A stretch of 64,000 nt of DNA from Cupriavidus basilensis (lineage in GTDB: Bacteria; Pseudomonadota; Gammaproteobacteria; Burkholderiales; Burkholderiaceae), in the NCBI RefSeq assembly GCF_008801925.2, contig NZ_CP062803.1:3100001-3164000 (forward strand), written 5' to 3'. The notes under the pieces were generated by a model. The model saw only the letters and a program-made list of their open reading frames with translations. It was not told the DNA's origin and made no database searches. The translations under genes were made by a program, and so were the position numbers. This document shows, one piece after another, positions 54,910-64,000 of this stretch (the first letter of the stretch is position 1; the number at the start of each line of letters is the position of its first letter).

Positions 54910-55866
54910 TCAGGCCATCAACCGGTAAGCCAGCCGCGCCGCGGCCCGAGCGCCGCAGGTGTCGCGGTCATAGAGCGGATTGAACTCCGCCAGGTCCGCC
55001 ACGCGCAGCTTGCCGCTGGCGCGCACCAGCGCCACCACCTCCTCGACCACGGGCAGGGGCACGCCATAAGGGGCAGGCGCCGAGACTGCCGGCATGACTG
55101 CCGCCGGCAGCACGTCGAGGTCGATCGTGAGGTAGACGTGATCGACCGCATCCATCAGCCCCTGCAACTCGGCAAGCCGCGCGTCCAGATGCCGTTCCTG
55201 CATCTGCACGTCCTCGACGTAGTGCACGCCAAGCGCCTTGGCATGCGCGAACAGCGCGGCGGTATTGCCGAGCCGGCTGACGCCCAGGCAGGCGTATTCG
55301 AAACGCTGTCCGCGCTCGCGACACGCCTGCGCGATCTGGTCGAAGGGCGTGCCCGAATTGCCGGGACGGCCGGTGCGCAGGTCGAAGTGCGCATCGAGGT
55401 TGATCACCAGCACGCGGCCGTGGTCGCCGCGCGCATCGAGATGCGCGCGCAGCCCCTGCCAGGTGCCCCAGGCGATCTCGTGGCCGCCACCGAGCACCAG
55501 CGGGAATGCCCCCTGCGCCAATTCGGCCGCGACCGCTGTTGCTAACGCTTGCTGCGCCGTCTCGAGATCGCCATCGTGGCAGACGACGTCGCCCGCATCG
55601 TGGAACGCTTCCAGGCCATGGGCCGGGATGCCGGCCAGCGCGCGGCGGATCTCGCGCGGGCCACCCGCCGCGCCGGGACGGCCTTGGTTGCGCAGCACAC
55701 CGGCGTCGCAGCAAAAGCCTAGCAGCACGGGCGCGCCGGGCACGCGTTCAGTGCCTTGCGCGCGCATGACATTGAACAGCCGACGCGTGTCGCCCAGCTC
55801 GCCCGCATCGCTGCGGCCGTGCCAGATGCTGCCCGGCGCCGCGGCCATTGGATCCCTTTCGCTCAT
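54910..55866 (-). CDS. hutG: Formimidoylglutamase (HutG, arginase-fold)
   Basis: 318 residues from the ATG at 55864-55866, overlapping the transporter stop. Arginase/agmatinase metal motifs in order: [28 protein letters not shown], and [20 protein letters not shown]. It hydrolyses N-formimidoyl-L-glutamate to glutamate and formamide, the last step of the HutUIG route. Position at the end of hutU-hutH-permease-MHS supports HutG over agmatinase. hutI is not in the window. Intact. Confidence 0.9.
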   Translation of the reverse strand: MSERDPMAAAPGSIWHGRSDAGELGDTRRLFNVMRAQGTERVPGAPVLLGFCCDAGVLRNQGRPGAAGGPREIRRALAGIPAHGLEAFHDAGDVVCHDGDLETAQQALATAVAAELAQGAFPLVLGGGHEIAWGTWQGLRAHLDARGDHGRVLVINLDAHFDLRTGRPGNSGTPFDQIAQACRERGQRFEYACLGVSRLGNTAALFAHAKALGVHYVEDVQMQERHLDARLAELQGLMDAVDHVYLTIDLDVLPAAVMPAVSAPAPYGVPLPVVEEVVALVRASGKLRVADLAEFNPLYDRDTCGARAAARLAYRLMA

Positions 55867-57170
55867 GACAAGCGGCGACCCAGGGTTTCCGGCACCATCG
55901 CCAGGCCGATCAGCGAGACCAGGCCGCAGCCGATCACGTAGAACGCGGGCGCATTGGGATTGGCGGTGAGATGGATCAGCTCGGTCGAGAAGAACTGCGC
56001 GAAACCACCGAAGATGGCAATCGCCACGCAGTAGGCAATCGACAGGCCGGTGGCGCGCATGCGCTGCGGCAGCACCTCGCTGACCAGCACCATCGACGCA
56101 GGCGAAGTCATCGACATCGGCACCGAAAGGCAGCCCACCACCAGCAGCAGGCGCGTCAGGCTGGGCTCGGCGTTGATCAGCACGAAAGCGGGATAGATCA
56201 TCAGCAGCAAGGCCACGCGCGACCACAGCACCACCGGGCGCCGCCCCACCCGGTCGCTCAGCCAGCCCGCGAACGGCGACAGCACGACCTGCACGGCAGC
56301 GGCCACGCAAGCGGCCCAGATGCCCAGCGACAGCGGCATATGCAGCTGGCTGACGGCATAGTTGCTCAGGTAATACACCACGATATAGGTCGACGAAGCC
56401 ACGCCGATCATCAGCAGGATGCTGGCCACCAGCGCACGCCCGTGCTCACGCAGCAATTGCAGCGTGGAGCCGCGCTCCGACTCGCCGGCAGCCGGCGCCG
56501 TCTCTTCCAGGCGGCGGCGAATCACCAGGCCCACCGGGATCACCAGGATGCCGATCACGAAGGCCAGGCGCCAGCCCCATGCCTCGAGTGCCTGCTGCTC
56601 CAGCACGTTGCTGAGCAGCAAGCCAACCAGCGCGCCAAACAGCGCCGCCAGGCCCTGGCTGAACGGCTGCCAGCTGGTGTAGAAGCCGCGCGAGCGGTCG
56701 TCGGCATACTCCAGCAGCAGCGCCGTGGAGGCCCCCATCTCCCCGCCGATGGCAAAGCCTTGCACCAGGCGCGCCAGCAGGATCATGATCGGCGCGAGCA
56801 TGCCGATCTGCGCATACGTCGGCGTCACCACGAAGATCACCGAGCTCAGGCCCATCAGCCAGAGCGTCAGCGCCACCGCCGGCTTGCGCCCGACACGGTC
56901 GGCGTACATGCCGATCAGCAGGCCGCCCAGCGGGCGCATCAGGAAGCCGACGCCGAAGGTGGCGAAGGACAACAACAACTGCCCGGTGGGATCGGAAACC
57001 GGGAAATACAGCCGTCCGATCAGCGTGGCGAAGAAGCTGTAGACCACGAAATCGTAGAACTCCAGGCCATTGCCGATAGTAATGGCAGCAATGGACTTGA
57101 ACCTGGACAGCGGCTGGGCCGTGGCGGCATGTGGGGCCGCGATGCCGGCGATGGTGTTGTCAATGGACAT
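55863..57170 (-). CDS. MFS transporter, metabolite:H+ symporter (MHS) family
   Basis: 435 residues from the ATG at 57168-57170 with GGAGTG upstream. Twelve hydrophobic segments; [20 protein letters not shown] and [13 protein letters not shown] are MHS signatures, followed by [20 protein letters not shown] between helices 2 and 3. MHS members import carboxylates and amino-acid derivatives. Lying between the amino-acid permease and hutG with a 4-base overlap, it may take up histidine, urocanate or a related compound. Intact. Confidence 0.85.
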   Translation of the reverse strand: MSIDNTIAGIAAPHAATAQPLSRFKSIAAITIGNGLEFYDFVVYSFFATLIGRLYFPVSDPTGQLLLSFATFGVGFLMRPLGGLLIGMYADRVGRKPAVALTLWLMGLSSVIFVVTPTYAQIGMLAPIMILLARLVQGFAIGGEMGASTALLLEYADDRSRGFYTSWQPFSQGLAALFGALVGLLLSNVLEQQALEAWGWRLAFVIGILVIPVGLVIRRRLEETAPAAGESERGSTLQLLREHGRALVASILLMIGVASSTYIVVYYLSNYAVSQLHMPLSLGIWAACVAAAVQVVLSPFAGWLSDRVGRRPVVLWSRVALLLMIYPAFVLINAEPSLTRLLLVVGCLSVPMSMTSPASMVLVSEVLPQRMRATGLSIAYCVAIAIFGGFAQFFSTELIHLTANPNAPAFYVIGCGLVSLIGLAMVPETLGRRLS

Positions 57171-57355
57171 GAAGTCACTCCGAAGCAAAATAATCCTGGC
57201 CGCCCGCACGCGGGCGGTGAGCGCAACCCAGACAGGGTGTTCGTCGCGCCACTACGGCAGCGCGCGTGGCTGGCGTGCGCTGCCGGCTACCCTGGCATCC
57301 GGCTAGACAGATGCCAGGCAACGCGGACCCTGCCGAGGCCGGGCCCGCGCATGTA

Positions 57356-58756
57356 TCAGTCCGCCGCAAAGGAGGAAGCAGGCGCACCCTCCTGGCCGCG
57401 CGGCGGTCCCCAGCACCACCACGCCACCACCAGCAGCAGCAGCCACACCGCGCCCACCAGCAGCGCTGCGCGGGTCTGCGGGAACCAGCCAAGCACGCCG
57501 AAGATGAACAGCATGAAGGCGATGGCCGCGAGCGGCGCTACCGGCCAGAACGGCACGGGGAACTTCAGCGCCGCCACTTCGGCGCGGCTCATGCGCCTGC
57601 GCAGGGCGACCTGCGACAGCAAGATCATCAGCCACACCCAGACCGTGGCAAAGGTGGCGATGGAGGCGATCAGCGTGAACACGTCCTCGGGCATCACGTA
57701 GTTGAGCACCACGCCGGCCAGCAGCGCGAACGCCATCACCACCACCGTCATCCAGGGCACGCCCTTGCGCGATACGCTGGCGAAGATGCGTGGCGCCTGC
57801 CGTTGCACCGCCATGCCGTACAGCATGCGGCCAGCGCCGAAGATGTCGCTGTTGATGGCGGATACCGCCGCGGAGATGACCACGACATTGAGCAACGCGG
57901 CGGCCGAGCCAATGCCCAGCCGGCTGAAGATCTGCACAAAGGGGCTGCCCTCGCTGCCGATGCGGTGCCAAGGATAGAGAGACATCAGCACCGCCAGCGT
58001 CAGCACATAGAACAGCAGGATGCGCAGGGGCACCGCGTTGATCGCACGCGGAATCACGCGCTGCGGGTCGCGCGCCTCGCCGGCCGTGATGCCGATGATC
58101 TCGATGCCGCCAAAGGCGAACATCACCACGGCGAACGAGGCGATCACGCCAGCCATGCCGTTGGGCATGAAGCCGCCGTGCGCCCAGAGGTTGTGGATGC
58201 CGGTGGCAACGCCGCCGTCGGCCATGCCGAAGCCGAACAGCATGATGGCAACGCCGCCGCCGATCATCGCGACGATGGCGCCGACCTTCAGCAGCGAAAG
58301 CCAGAACTCCAGCTCACCGAACACCTTGACGCTGAGCAGGTTGAGCCCGCCGATCAGGAACACGATGCCGAGCACCCAGATCCAGCGCGGCACGTCCGGG
58401 AACCAGAAGCCCATGTAAATGCCGAAGGCGGTCACGTCCGCCAGGCAAACGACGATCATCTCGAAGGCATAGGTCCAGCCAAGCAGGAAGCCCGCCAGCG
58501 GTCCCAGGCCGGTGCTGGCGTACTGGCCGAACGAACCCGCCACCGGATTGCGTACCGCCATCTCGCCCAGCGCGCGCATCACCATGTAGACCGCGGCGCC
58601 ACCGATCACGTAGGCCAGCAGCACCGCCGGTCCCGCGGCCTGGATGGCCGAGGCCGAACCGTAGAAAAGCCCCGTGCCGATGGCCGATCCGAGCGCCATG
58701 AAGCGGATATGACGCGCGCTGAGGCCACGCTGCAGGCCTTGCGACTGCTCTTGCAT
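57356..58756 (-). CDS. APC-family amino acid permease, probably histidine uptake
   Basis: 466 residues from the ATG at 58754-58756, 6 bases after GGGAGA. Twelve membrane segments; [20 protein letters not shown] in TM1 and [18 protein letters not shown] between TM6 and TM7 are hallmarks of the AroP/ProY/LysP branch. In hut clusters such a permease (HutT-like) usually carries histidine. It lies 92 bases after hutH and 185 bases before the MHS gene. Intact. Confidence 0.87.
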   Translation of the reverse strand: MQEQSQGLQRGLSARHIRFMALGSAIGTGLFYGSASAIQAAGPAVLLAYVIGGAAVYMVMRALGEMAVRNPVAGSFGQYASTGLGPLAGFLLGWTYAFEMIVVCLADVTAFGIYMGFWFPDVPRWIWVLGIVFLIGGLNLLSVKVFGELEFWLSLLKVGAIVAMIGGGVAIMLFGFGMADGGVATGIHNLWAHGGFMPNGMAGVIASFAVVMFAFGGIEIIGITAGEARDPQRVIPRAINAVPLRILLFYVLTLAVLMSLYPWHRIGSEGSPFVQIFSRLGIGSAAALLNVVVISAAVSAINSDIFGAGRMLYGMAVQRQAPRIFASVSRKGVPWMTVVVMAFALLAGVVLNYVMPEDVFTLIASIATFATVWVWLMILLSQVALRRRMSRAEVAALKFPVPFWPVAPLAAIAFMLFIFGVLGWFPQTRAALLVGAVWLLLLVVAWWCWGPPRGQEGAPASSFAAD

Positions 58757-58848
58757 TGATTTGTCTCCCAATCTTTATTTTTTGTCGCGCCCGGGGCGCG
58801 GGCTGCTGCGTGGCAGGCGTCCCACCCCCGGGCGTCATGCCCCAAGCC

Positions 58849-60381
58849 TCAGAGGCTGGGCAGCAACCGCGCCGGCAGCAGCGCGTTCAGGGTGCCGGCC
58901 GCCAGCAACCGGCTCGCCGTCTCGATATCCGGCGCGAAGAAGCGGTCCTTCTCGTAGTAGGGCACTTCGGCGCGCAGCAGGCTGCGTGCCTGCTCCAGCT
59001 TGGGCGAGCTCTTCAGGCCTTCGCGGAAGTCCAGGCCCTGGCAGGCGCCCAGCCACTCCACGGCAAGGATGCCGCGCACGTTTTCGGCCATCGCCCACAG
59101 GCGCTTGCCGGCATTCGGCGCCATCGATACATGGTCTTCCTGGTTGGCCGAGGTCGGCAGGCTGTCGACGCTGTGCGGATGGGCCAGTGCCTTGTTGTCG
59201 CTGGCCAGCGCCGCGGCGGTGACCTGGGCGATCATGAAGCCCGAGTTGACGCCGCCGTTCGCTACCAGGAAAGGGGGCAGCTGCGACATGTGCCGGTCCA
59301 TCATCAGCGAGATGCGGCGCTCCGACAGCGAGCCGATCTCAGCGATGGCCAGCGCCAGGTTGTCGGCGGCCATCGCCACCGGTTCGGCGTGGAAGTTGCC
59401 GCCCGAGATCACGTCGCCTTCGGCGGCAAACACCAAGGGGTTGTCCGAGACCGCGTTGGCCTCCACTTCCAGGACCTCGGCTGCCTGACGCAATTGCGTC
59501 AGGCAGGCACCCATCACCTGCGGCTGGCAGCGCAGCGAATAGGGATCCTGCACCTTGTCGCACTGCGCATGCGAACGCGCCAGCTCGCTGGTATCGGTCA
59601 GCAGGCCGCGATAGGTGGCGGCCGCGTCGATCTGGCCACGCTGGCCGCGCACCGCATGAATGCGCGCGTCGAAGGGCGCGCGCGAGCCGAGCATGGCCTC
59701 GACGCTGAGGCTGCCGCAGACCGTGGCCGCGGCAAACAGATCCTCGGCCTCGAACAGGCCGCGCAGCGCGTAAGCGGTGGATACCTGGGTGCCGTTGAGC
59801 AGGGCCAGGCCTTCCTTGGCGGCCAGGGTGAGCGGCTCCAGGCCGGCACGGGCCAGCGACTGGCGCGCCGGCAGCCATTCGCCCTGGTAGCGGGCACGGC
59901 TTTCGCCCAGCAGCACCAGTGACATATGCGCCAGCGGCGCCAGGTCGCCAGAGGCGCCCACCGAGCCCTTGAGCGGGATATGCGGATAGACCTCGGCATT
60001 GACCAGGGCGATCAGCGCATCGATCACCTTGCGGCGGATGCCGGAAAAGCCGCGCGCCAGGCTATTGATCTTTAGCAGCATGATCAGGCGGACCATGGCG
60101 TCGTCGAGCGGCTCGCCCACACCGGCGGCATGCGACAGCACCAGCGAGCGCTGCAGGTTCTCCAGATCCTCGCGGGCGATGCGAGTCTGCGCCAGCAGGC
60201 CGAAGCCGGTATTGATGCCATAGGCGGTCCGGCCTTGCGCAACGATGTTCTCGACGCAGGCCACGCTGGCGGCGATGGCCTCGGCGGCCCCGGCATCCAG
60301 GCTCACGCGCAGCGGCTGCAGATAGGCCTGGCGCAGCTGCGCCAGGGTGAGTTGACCAGGTTTGAGGTTCAGCACATTCAC
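58849..60381 (-). CDS. hutH: Histidine ammonia-lyase
   Basis: 510 residues from a GTG at 60379-60381, with AAGGAAG 7 bases upstream; the start overlaps the hutU end region (TGAACGTG). The MIO prosthetic group forms from Ala-Ser-Gly in [35 protein letters not shown] and [15 protein letters not shown] are also conserved. It converts L-histidine to urocanate and ammonia. Length is canonical (507-512). Intact. Confidence 0.96.
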   Translation of the reverse strand: MNVLNLKPGQLTLAQLRQAYLQPLRVSLDAGAAEAIAASVACVENIVAQGRTAYGINTGFGLLAQTRIAREDLENLQRSLVLSHAAGVGEPLDDAMVRLIMLLKINSLARGFSGIRRKVIDALIALVNAEVYPHIPLKGSVGASGDLAPLAHMSLVLLGESRARYQGEWLPARQSLARAGLEPLTLAAKEGLALLNGTQVSTAYALRGLFEAEDLFAAATVCGSLSVEAMLGSRAPFDARIHAVRGQRGQIDAAATYRGLLTDTSELARSHAQCDKVQDPYSLRCQPQVMGACLTQLRQAAEVLEVEANAVSDNPLVFAAEGDVISGGNFHAEPVAMAADNLALAIAEIGSLSERRISLMMDRHMSQLPPFLVANGGVNSGFMIAQVTAAALASDNKALAHPHSVDSLPTSANQEDHVSMAPNAGKRLWAMAENVRGILAVEWLGACQGLDFREGLKSSPKLEQARSLLRAEVPYYEKDRFFAPDIETASRLLAAGTLNALLPARLLPSL

Positions 60382-60383
60382 GT

Positions 60384-62069
60384 TCAAGCTTCCTTCTTGC
60401 TGTTGAGCATCGGCAGGTTCAGGCCCTGCTCGCGTGCACAGTCGATGGCGATGTCGTAGCCGGCATCCGCATGGCGCATCACGCCGGTGGCGGGATCGTT
60501 GTGCAGCACGCGGGCAATGCGCGCGGCCGCTTCGTCGGTGCCGTCGCACACGATCACCACGCCCGAATGCTGCGAGAAGCCCATGCCCACGCCGCCGCCG
60601 TGATGCAGCGAGACCCAGGTCGCGCCGCTGGCGGTATTGAGCAGCGCATTGAGCAGCGGCCAGTCGGACACGGCGTCGGAGCCGTCCTGCATGCTTTCCG
60701 TTTCACGGTTGGGGCTGGCGACCGAGCCGGAGTCGAGGTGGTCGCGGCCGATCACCACCGGCGCCGACAACTCGCCACTGCGCACCATCTCGTTGAATGC
60801 CAGGCCAAGCTTGGCGCGCAGGCCAAGGCCAACCCAGCAGATACGTGCCGGCAGGCCCTGGAAACTGATGCGCTCGCGCGCCATGTCCAGCCAGCGGTGC
60901 AGGTGCGCATCGTCGGGGATCAGTTCCTTGACCTTGGCATCGGTCTTGTAGATGTCCTGCGGATCGCCGGACAGCGCGGCCCAGCGGAACGGGCCGATGC
61001 CGCGGCAGAACAGCGGGCGGATGTAGGCGGGGACGAAGCCCGGGAAATCGAAGGCATTCGCCACGCCCTCTTCCTTGGCCATCTGGCGGATGTTGTTGCC
61101 GTAGTCGAAGGTGGGCACGCCCATCTTCTGGAACTCCAGCATGGCCTGCACATGCAGCGCCATCGATTGCTTGGCGGCCTTGACCACACGAGCCGGCTCG
61201 GTCTGCGCGCGGTCGCGGTACTGGCCCCAGGTCCAGCCTGCCGGCAGGTAGCCGTTGAGCGGATCGTGCGCGCTGGTCTGGTCGGTGACCATGTCCGGGC
61301 GCACGCCGCGGCGCACCAGTTCGGGCAGCACTTCGGCGGCGTTGGCGCACAGCGCGATGGAGACGGCGCGGCCTTCGGCGGTGTACCTGGCGATGCGCGC
61401 CAGCGCGTCATCGAGGTCGGTGGCCTGTTCATCGACATAGCGGGTGCGCAGGCGGAAATCGATGCTGGTCTGCTGGCACTCGATGTTCAGCGAGCAGGCG
61501 CCGGCCAGCGTGGCGGCCAGCGGCTGCGCGCCGCCCATGCCGCCCAGCCCGGCGGTCAGCACCCAGCGGCCCTTGAGGTTGCCGTTGTAGTGCTGGCGCC
61601 CGGCTTCCACGAAGGTTTCGTAAGTGCCCTGCACGATGCCCTGGCTGCCGATATAGATCCAGCTGCCGGCGGTCATCTGGCCGTACATGGCCAGGCCCTT
61701 GGCGTCGAGCTCGTTGAAGTGTTCCCAGGTGGCCCAGTGCGGCACCAGGTTGGAATTGGCGATCAGCACGCGCGGCGCGTTGCTATGGGTCTTGAACACG
61801 CCGACCGGCTTGCCGGACTGCACCAGCAGGGTCTCATCGTCGTTCAGCGTCTTGAGCGTCTCGACGATCTTGTCGTAGCACGCCCAGTTGCGCGCGGCGC
61901 GGCCGATGCCGCCGTACACCACCAGCTCCTTGGGGTTCTCCGCCACTTCCGGGTCGAGGTTGTTCATCAACATGCGCAGCGGCGCTTCGGTCTGCCAGCT
62001 CTTGGCGTTCAGTTGGTTGCCGCGCGGGGCGCGGATCTCTACATCGCGAAAGCGGTCGGTGTTGCTCAC
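60384..62069 (-). CDS. hutU: Urocanate hydratase
   Basis: 561 residues from a GTG at 62067-62069, preceded by AAGGAG; an in-frame ATG six codons upstream would overlap that ribosome site. [40 protein letters not shown] and [20 protein letters not shown] are urocanase signatures, including NAD-binding residues. It hydrates urocanate to imidazolone propionate. First gene of the hut operon; promoter region at 62070-62220. Confidence 0.96.
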   Translation of the reverse strand: MSNTDRFRDVEIRAPRGNQLNAKSWQTEAPLRMLMNNLDPEVAENPKELVVYGGIGRAARNWACYDKIVETLKTLNDDETLLVQSGKPVGVFKTHSNAPRVLIANSNLVPHWATWEHFNELDAKGLAMYGQMTAGSWIYIGSQGIVQGTYETFVEAGRQHYNGNLKGRWVLTAGLGGMGGAQPLAATLAGACSLNIECQQTSIDFRLRTRYVDEQATDLDDALARIARYTAEGRAVSIALCANAAEVLPELVRRGVRPDMVTDQTSAHDPLNGYLPAGWTWGQYRDRAQTEPARVVKAAKQSMALHVQAMLEFQKMGVPTFDYGNNIRQMAKEEGVANAFDFPGFVPAYIRPLFCRGIGPFRWAALSGDPQDIYKTDAKVKELIPDDAHLHRWLDMARERISFQGLPARICWVGLGLRAKLGLAFNEMVRSGELSAPVVIGRDHLDSGSVASPNRETESMQDGSDAVSDWPLLNALLNTASGATWVSLHHGGGVGMGFSQHSGVVIVCDGTDEAAARIARVLHNDPATGVMRHADAGYDIAIDCAREQGLNLPMLNSKKEA

Positions 62070-62119
62070 GGGAACTCCTTGGGTCAATAAGGCCGGCTCG
62101 AACCGGTCTGTTCAGCCAT

Positions 62120-62150
62120 GCTAGGTATGTATAGTGTTGTATAGACAAGC
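62120..62150. promoter_or_regulatory. Probable HutC operator/promoter of the hut operon
   Basis: TTGTATAGACAA at 62137-62148 is a near palindrome of the HutC (GntR-type) kind, with a second GTATGTATAG-like half at 62125-62134. They lie 55-80 bases upstream of hutU. The hutC gene itself is not in the window. The remaining gap to 62431 serves the divergent ABC gene. Confidence 0.55.
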
Positions 62151-62431
62151 TTGGATAAATTGGGGTATTCCCGGAGACAAGCCGCATGCGTGGGCAAAAA
62201 AATGCACTTGTGATTACTAAAATGATGGGAGCGACGTATAGTGCTCGCCGTTCCGGAGCACGCACCCAAGCACCGCGACGGGGACGACCCGCCCGCGGCT
62301 ACGGACATCGGCGATGCGCAAGCGCGGTATGATGTTCCTGATCCGCCGCATGCCCATGGCATCGATACGGCCCTCGCGAGCCCGCCTGCGACCCGGACAA
62401 GGCGATCGCCGCGCAACCCCCCTGGAATCCC

Positions 62432-64000
62432 ATGCTGATGCGTTTCCTGGAACGGCTGATCGACCCGTTCCGCGCCCTCCCCGACACCCAGCCCCCCAGC
62501 CAGATCTGGCGCTTCTACGCCTATTTCCTGCGGGAAGTGTGGCCGGTCTTCGCGCTGCTGCTGGGCGTGGGACTGGCTGGTGCGCTGATCGAAGTCTCGC
62601 TGTTCGGCTTTCTCGGCCGCCTGGTCGACCTGGCGCAAGCAACGCCGCCCGCCGACTTCTTCGCGCGCCACCGTGTCGAGCTGGTGTGGATGGCGGTGGT
62701 GGCGCTGCTGCTGCGTCCGTTCTTCAACGGCCTGCACGACATCCTCGTGCACCAGGTCATCAACCCGAGCCTGGGCAACCTGGTGCGCTGGCAGAACCAC
62801 CGCTACGTCCTCAAGCAGAGCCTGTCGTTCTTCCAGAACGACTTTGCCGGGCGCATCGCGCAGCGCATCATGCAGACCGGCTTCTCGCTGCGCGATTCAG
62901 CGGTGCAGGCCGTGGACGCCATCTGGCATGTGTTGATCTACGCGGCCAGCTCCCTCTACCTGTTCGCGCAAGCCGACTGGCGCCTGATGATTCCCCTCGT
63001 GGCGTGGATCGCTTGCTACGTGGCCGCCATGCTGTACTTCACGCCACGCGTGAAGGCGCGCTCGGTTGCCGCCACCGGCGCGCGTTCGCGGCTGATGGGA
63101 CGCATCGTCGACGGCTATACCAACATCACCACGCTCAAGCTGTTCGCCCACACGCGCCATGAAGAGGACTACGCGCGCGAAGCCATGGCCGACCTGACCG
63201 ACAAGGCACGCCTGTCCGGGCGCATGGTCAGCGCCATGGATTTCACCGTGACCTCGCTCAATGGCCTGCTGATCGCCGGCACCACGGGGCTAGCGCTGTG
63301 GCTATGGAGCCAGGGCCATGTCAGCGTCGGCGCGATTGCGCTGTCGAGCGGGCTGGTGATCCGCATCGTCAGCATGTCGGGCTGGATCATGTGGGTGATC
63401 AGCGGCATCTTCGAGAACATCGGCCAGGTGCAGGATGGCCTGCAGACCATCGCCGTGCCGCGCACGGTCGGCGACCGCGACAACGCGCAAGCGCTACGCG
63501 TCGCGCGTGGCGAGGTGCGCTTCGAAGGCGTGGGCTTTCACTACGGCAAGGGCTCGGGCGTGATCGAGAACATCGACCTGGTGGTGCGCCCGGGCGAGAA
63601 GATCGGCCTGGTCGGCCCCTCCGGCGCCGGCAAGTCGACGCTGGTCAACCTGCTGCTGCGGCTGTACGACGTGGAGCAAGGACGCATCCTGATCGACGGC
63701 CAGGACATCGCCAGCGTCACGCAGGAAAGCCTGCGCGCGCAGATCGGCATGGTGACGCAGGATACGTCGCTGCTGCACCGCTCGATCCGCGACAACCTGC
63801 GCTACGGCCGCCCCGGCGCCAGCGAGGCCGAACTGCTCAGCGCGGCCGACGACGCCCATGCCGGCGAGTTCATTCCACGCCTGCGCGATGCGCATGGGGC
63901 GACGGGGCTGGATGCGCAGGTAGGCGAGCGTGGCGTGAAGCTGTCAGGCGGCCAGCGCCAGCGCATTGCCGTGGCACGGGTGCTGCTGAAGAACGCACCG
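62432..64000 (+). CDS. ABC exporter, fused membrane and ATPase domains (partial at right edge)
   Basis: 523 codons from the ATG at 62432 to the window end without a stop. Residues 1-330 are the six-helix exporter domain (YFLREVWPVFALLLGVGLAG; LIYAASSLYLFAQADWRLMI; LNGLLIAGTTGLALWLWSQG). The ATPase domain has Walker A IGLVGPSGAGKSTLVNLLLR, Q-loop IGMVTQDTSLLHRSIRDNL and signature GVKLSGGQRQRIAVARVLL; Walker B lies beyond the edge. About 80-90 residues are missing. Substrate unknown: lipid, peptide or drug export is typical. Divergent from the hut operon. Confidence 0.92.
   Translation, partial: MLMRFLERLIDPFRALPDTQPPSQIWRFYAYFLREVWPVFALLLGVGLAGALIEVSLFGFLGRLVDLAQATPPADFFARHRVELVWMAVVALLLRPFFNGLHDILVHQVINPSLGNLVRWQNHRYVLKQSLSFFQNDFAGRIAQRIMQTGFSLRDSAVQAVDAIWHVLIYAASSLYLFAQADWRLMIPLVAWIACYVAAMLYFTPRVKARSVAATGARSRLMGRIVDGYTNITTLKLFAHTRHEEDYAREAMADLTDKARLSGRMVSAMDFTVTSLNGLLIAGTTGLALWLWSQGHVSVGAIALSSGLVIRIVSMSGWIMWVISGIFENIGQVQDGLQTIAVPRTVGDRDNAQALRVARGEVRFEGVGFHYGKGSGVIENIDLVVRPGEKIGLVGPSGAGKSTLVNLLLRLYDVEQGRILIDGQDIASVTQESLRAQIGMVTQDTSLLHRSIRDNLRYGRPGASEAELLSAADDAHAGEFIPRLRDAHGATGLDAQVGERGVKLSGGQRQRIAVARVLLKNAP

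Noticed and set aside
62314..63162. 282-codon plus-strand frame overlapping the ABC transporter
   Set aside because: It is a different frame of the exporter gene starting at 62432; the Pro/Arg-rich product has no motifs.

Overview
The window joins two kinds of DNA. From base 1 to about 54,037 it holds most of an integrative and conjugative element (ICE) of the Tn4371 family. From there to 64,000 it is ordinary chromosome carrying a histidine-utilisation (hut) cluster. High GC, the hutU-hutH-permease-MHS-hutG order and the ICE type point to a Burkholderiales betaproteobacterium, perhaps Cupriavidus or a relative; that placement is inference. The int-proximal ICE end lies at 54,030-54,037, where the reverse complement of the Tn4371-type target TTTTTCAT sits in the U-tract of a terminator downstream of a PIN/Phd toxin-antitoxin pair. 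The other ICE end lies left of base 1.

ICE core, left to right: a secreted trypsin-like protease and a lipoprotein (cargo); DUF2274, then the mating-pair genes trbI-G-F-L-J-E-D-C-B, a CopG regulator and traG (2.3-14.4 kb), all on the minus strand; eexN and a LysR gene (14.6-15.7 kb); a 15.8-kb catabolic island (15.7-31.5 kb); the relaxase, traF, DUF2840, a small RHH-like protein, parA, repA and an excisionase-like HTH gene (31.5-37.6 kb); DUF2285, DUF2958, a divergent XRE regulator and DUF736 (37.7-40.3 kb); a protein with a HEPN-like RNxxxH motif (41.1-41.9 kb); parB and DUF932 (42.4-45.4 kb); a cargo block with a RES-domain protein, a zinc-hook ABC-type ATPase and an HNH nuclease (46.0-51.4 kb); and a DUF1016/PDDEXK nuclease coupled to the tyrosine integrase (51.5-53.9 kb).

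The catabolic island is a self-contained CoA-dependent beta-oxidation set: AAHS-type acid transporter, acyl-CoA ligase, alpha-methylacyl-CoA racemase-like protein, two acyl-CoA dehydrogenases with their own EtfAB, two enoyl-CoA hydratases, an SDR, a thiolase, an MBL-fold hydrolase and an AraC regulator divergent from the main operon. It suggests growth on a carboxylic acid, possibly alpha-methyl-branched; the substrate cannot be read from the sequence.

Many genes between about 2.5 and 53.6 kb are interrupted by single-base indels, mostly in short homopolymers, while otherwise keeping canonical length and motifs. The flanking 10 kb of chromosome has none. Either the ICE copy is decaying or the base calls are poor there; these genes are marked as pseudogenes in the literal sense that the given sequence does not encode them in one frame.

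The most novel-looking material is the 46.0-51.4 kb block (RES/HEPN-type protein, RloC/Septu-like ATPase, HNH_5-like nuclease), the RNxxxH protein at 41 kb with its inverted-repeat promoter, and the catabolic island.
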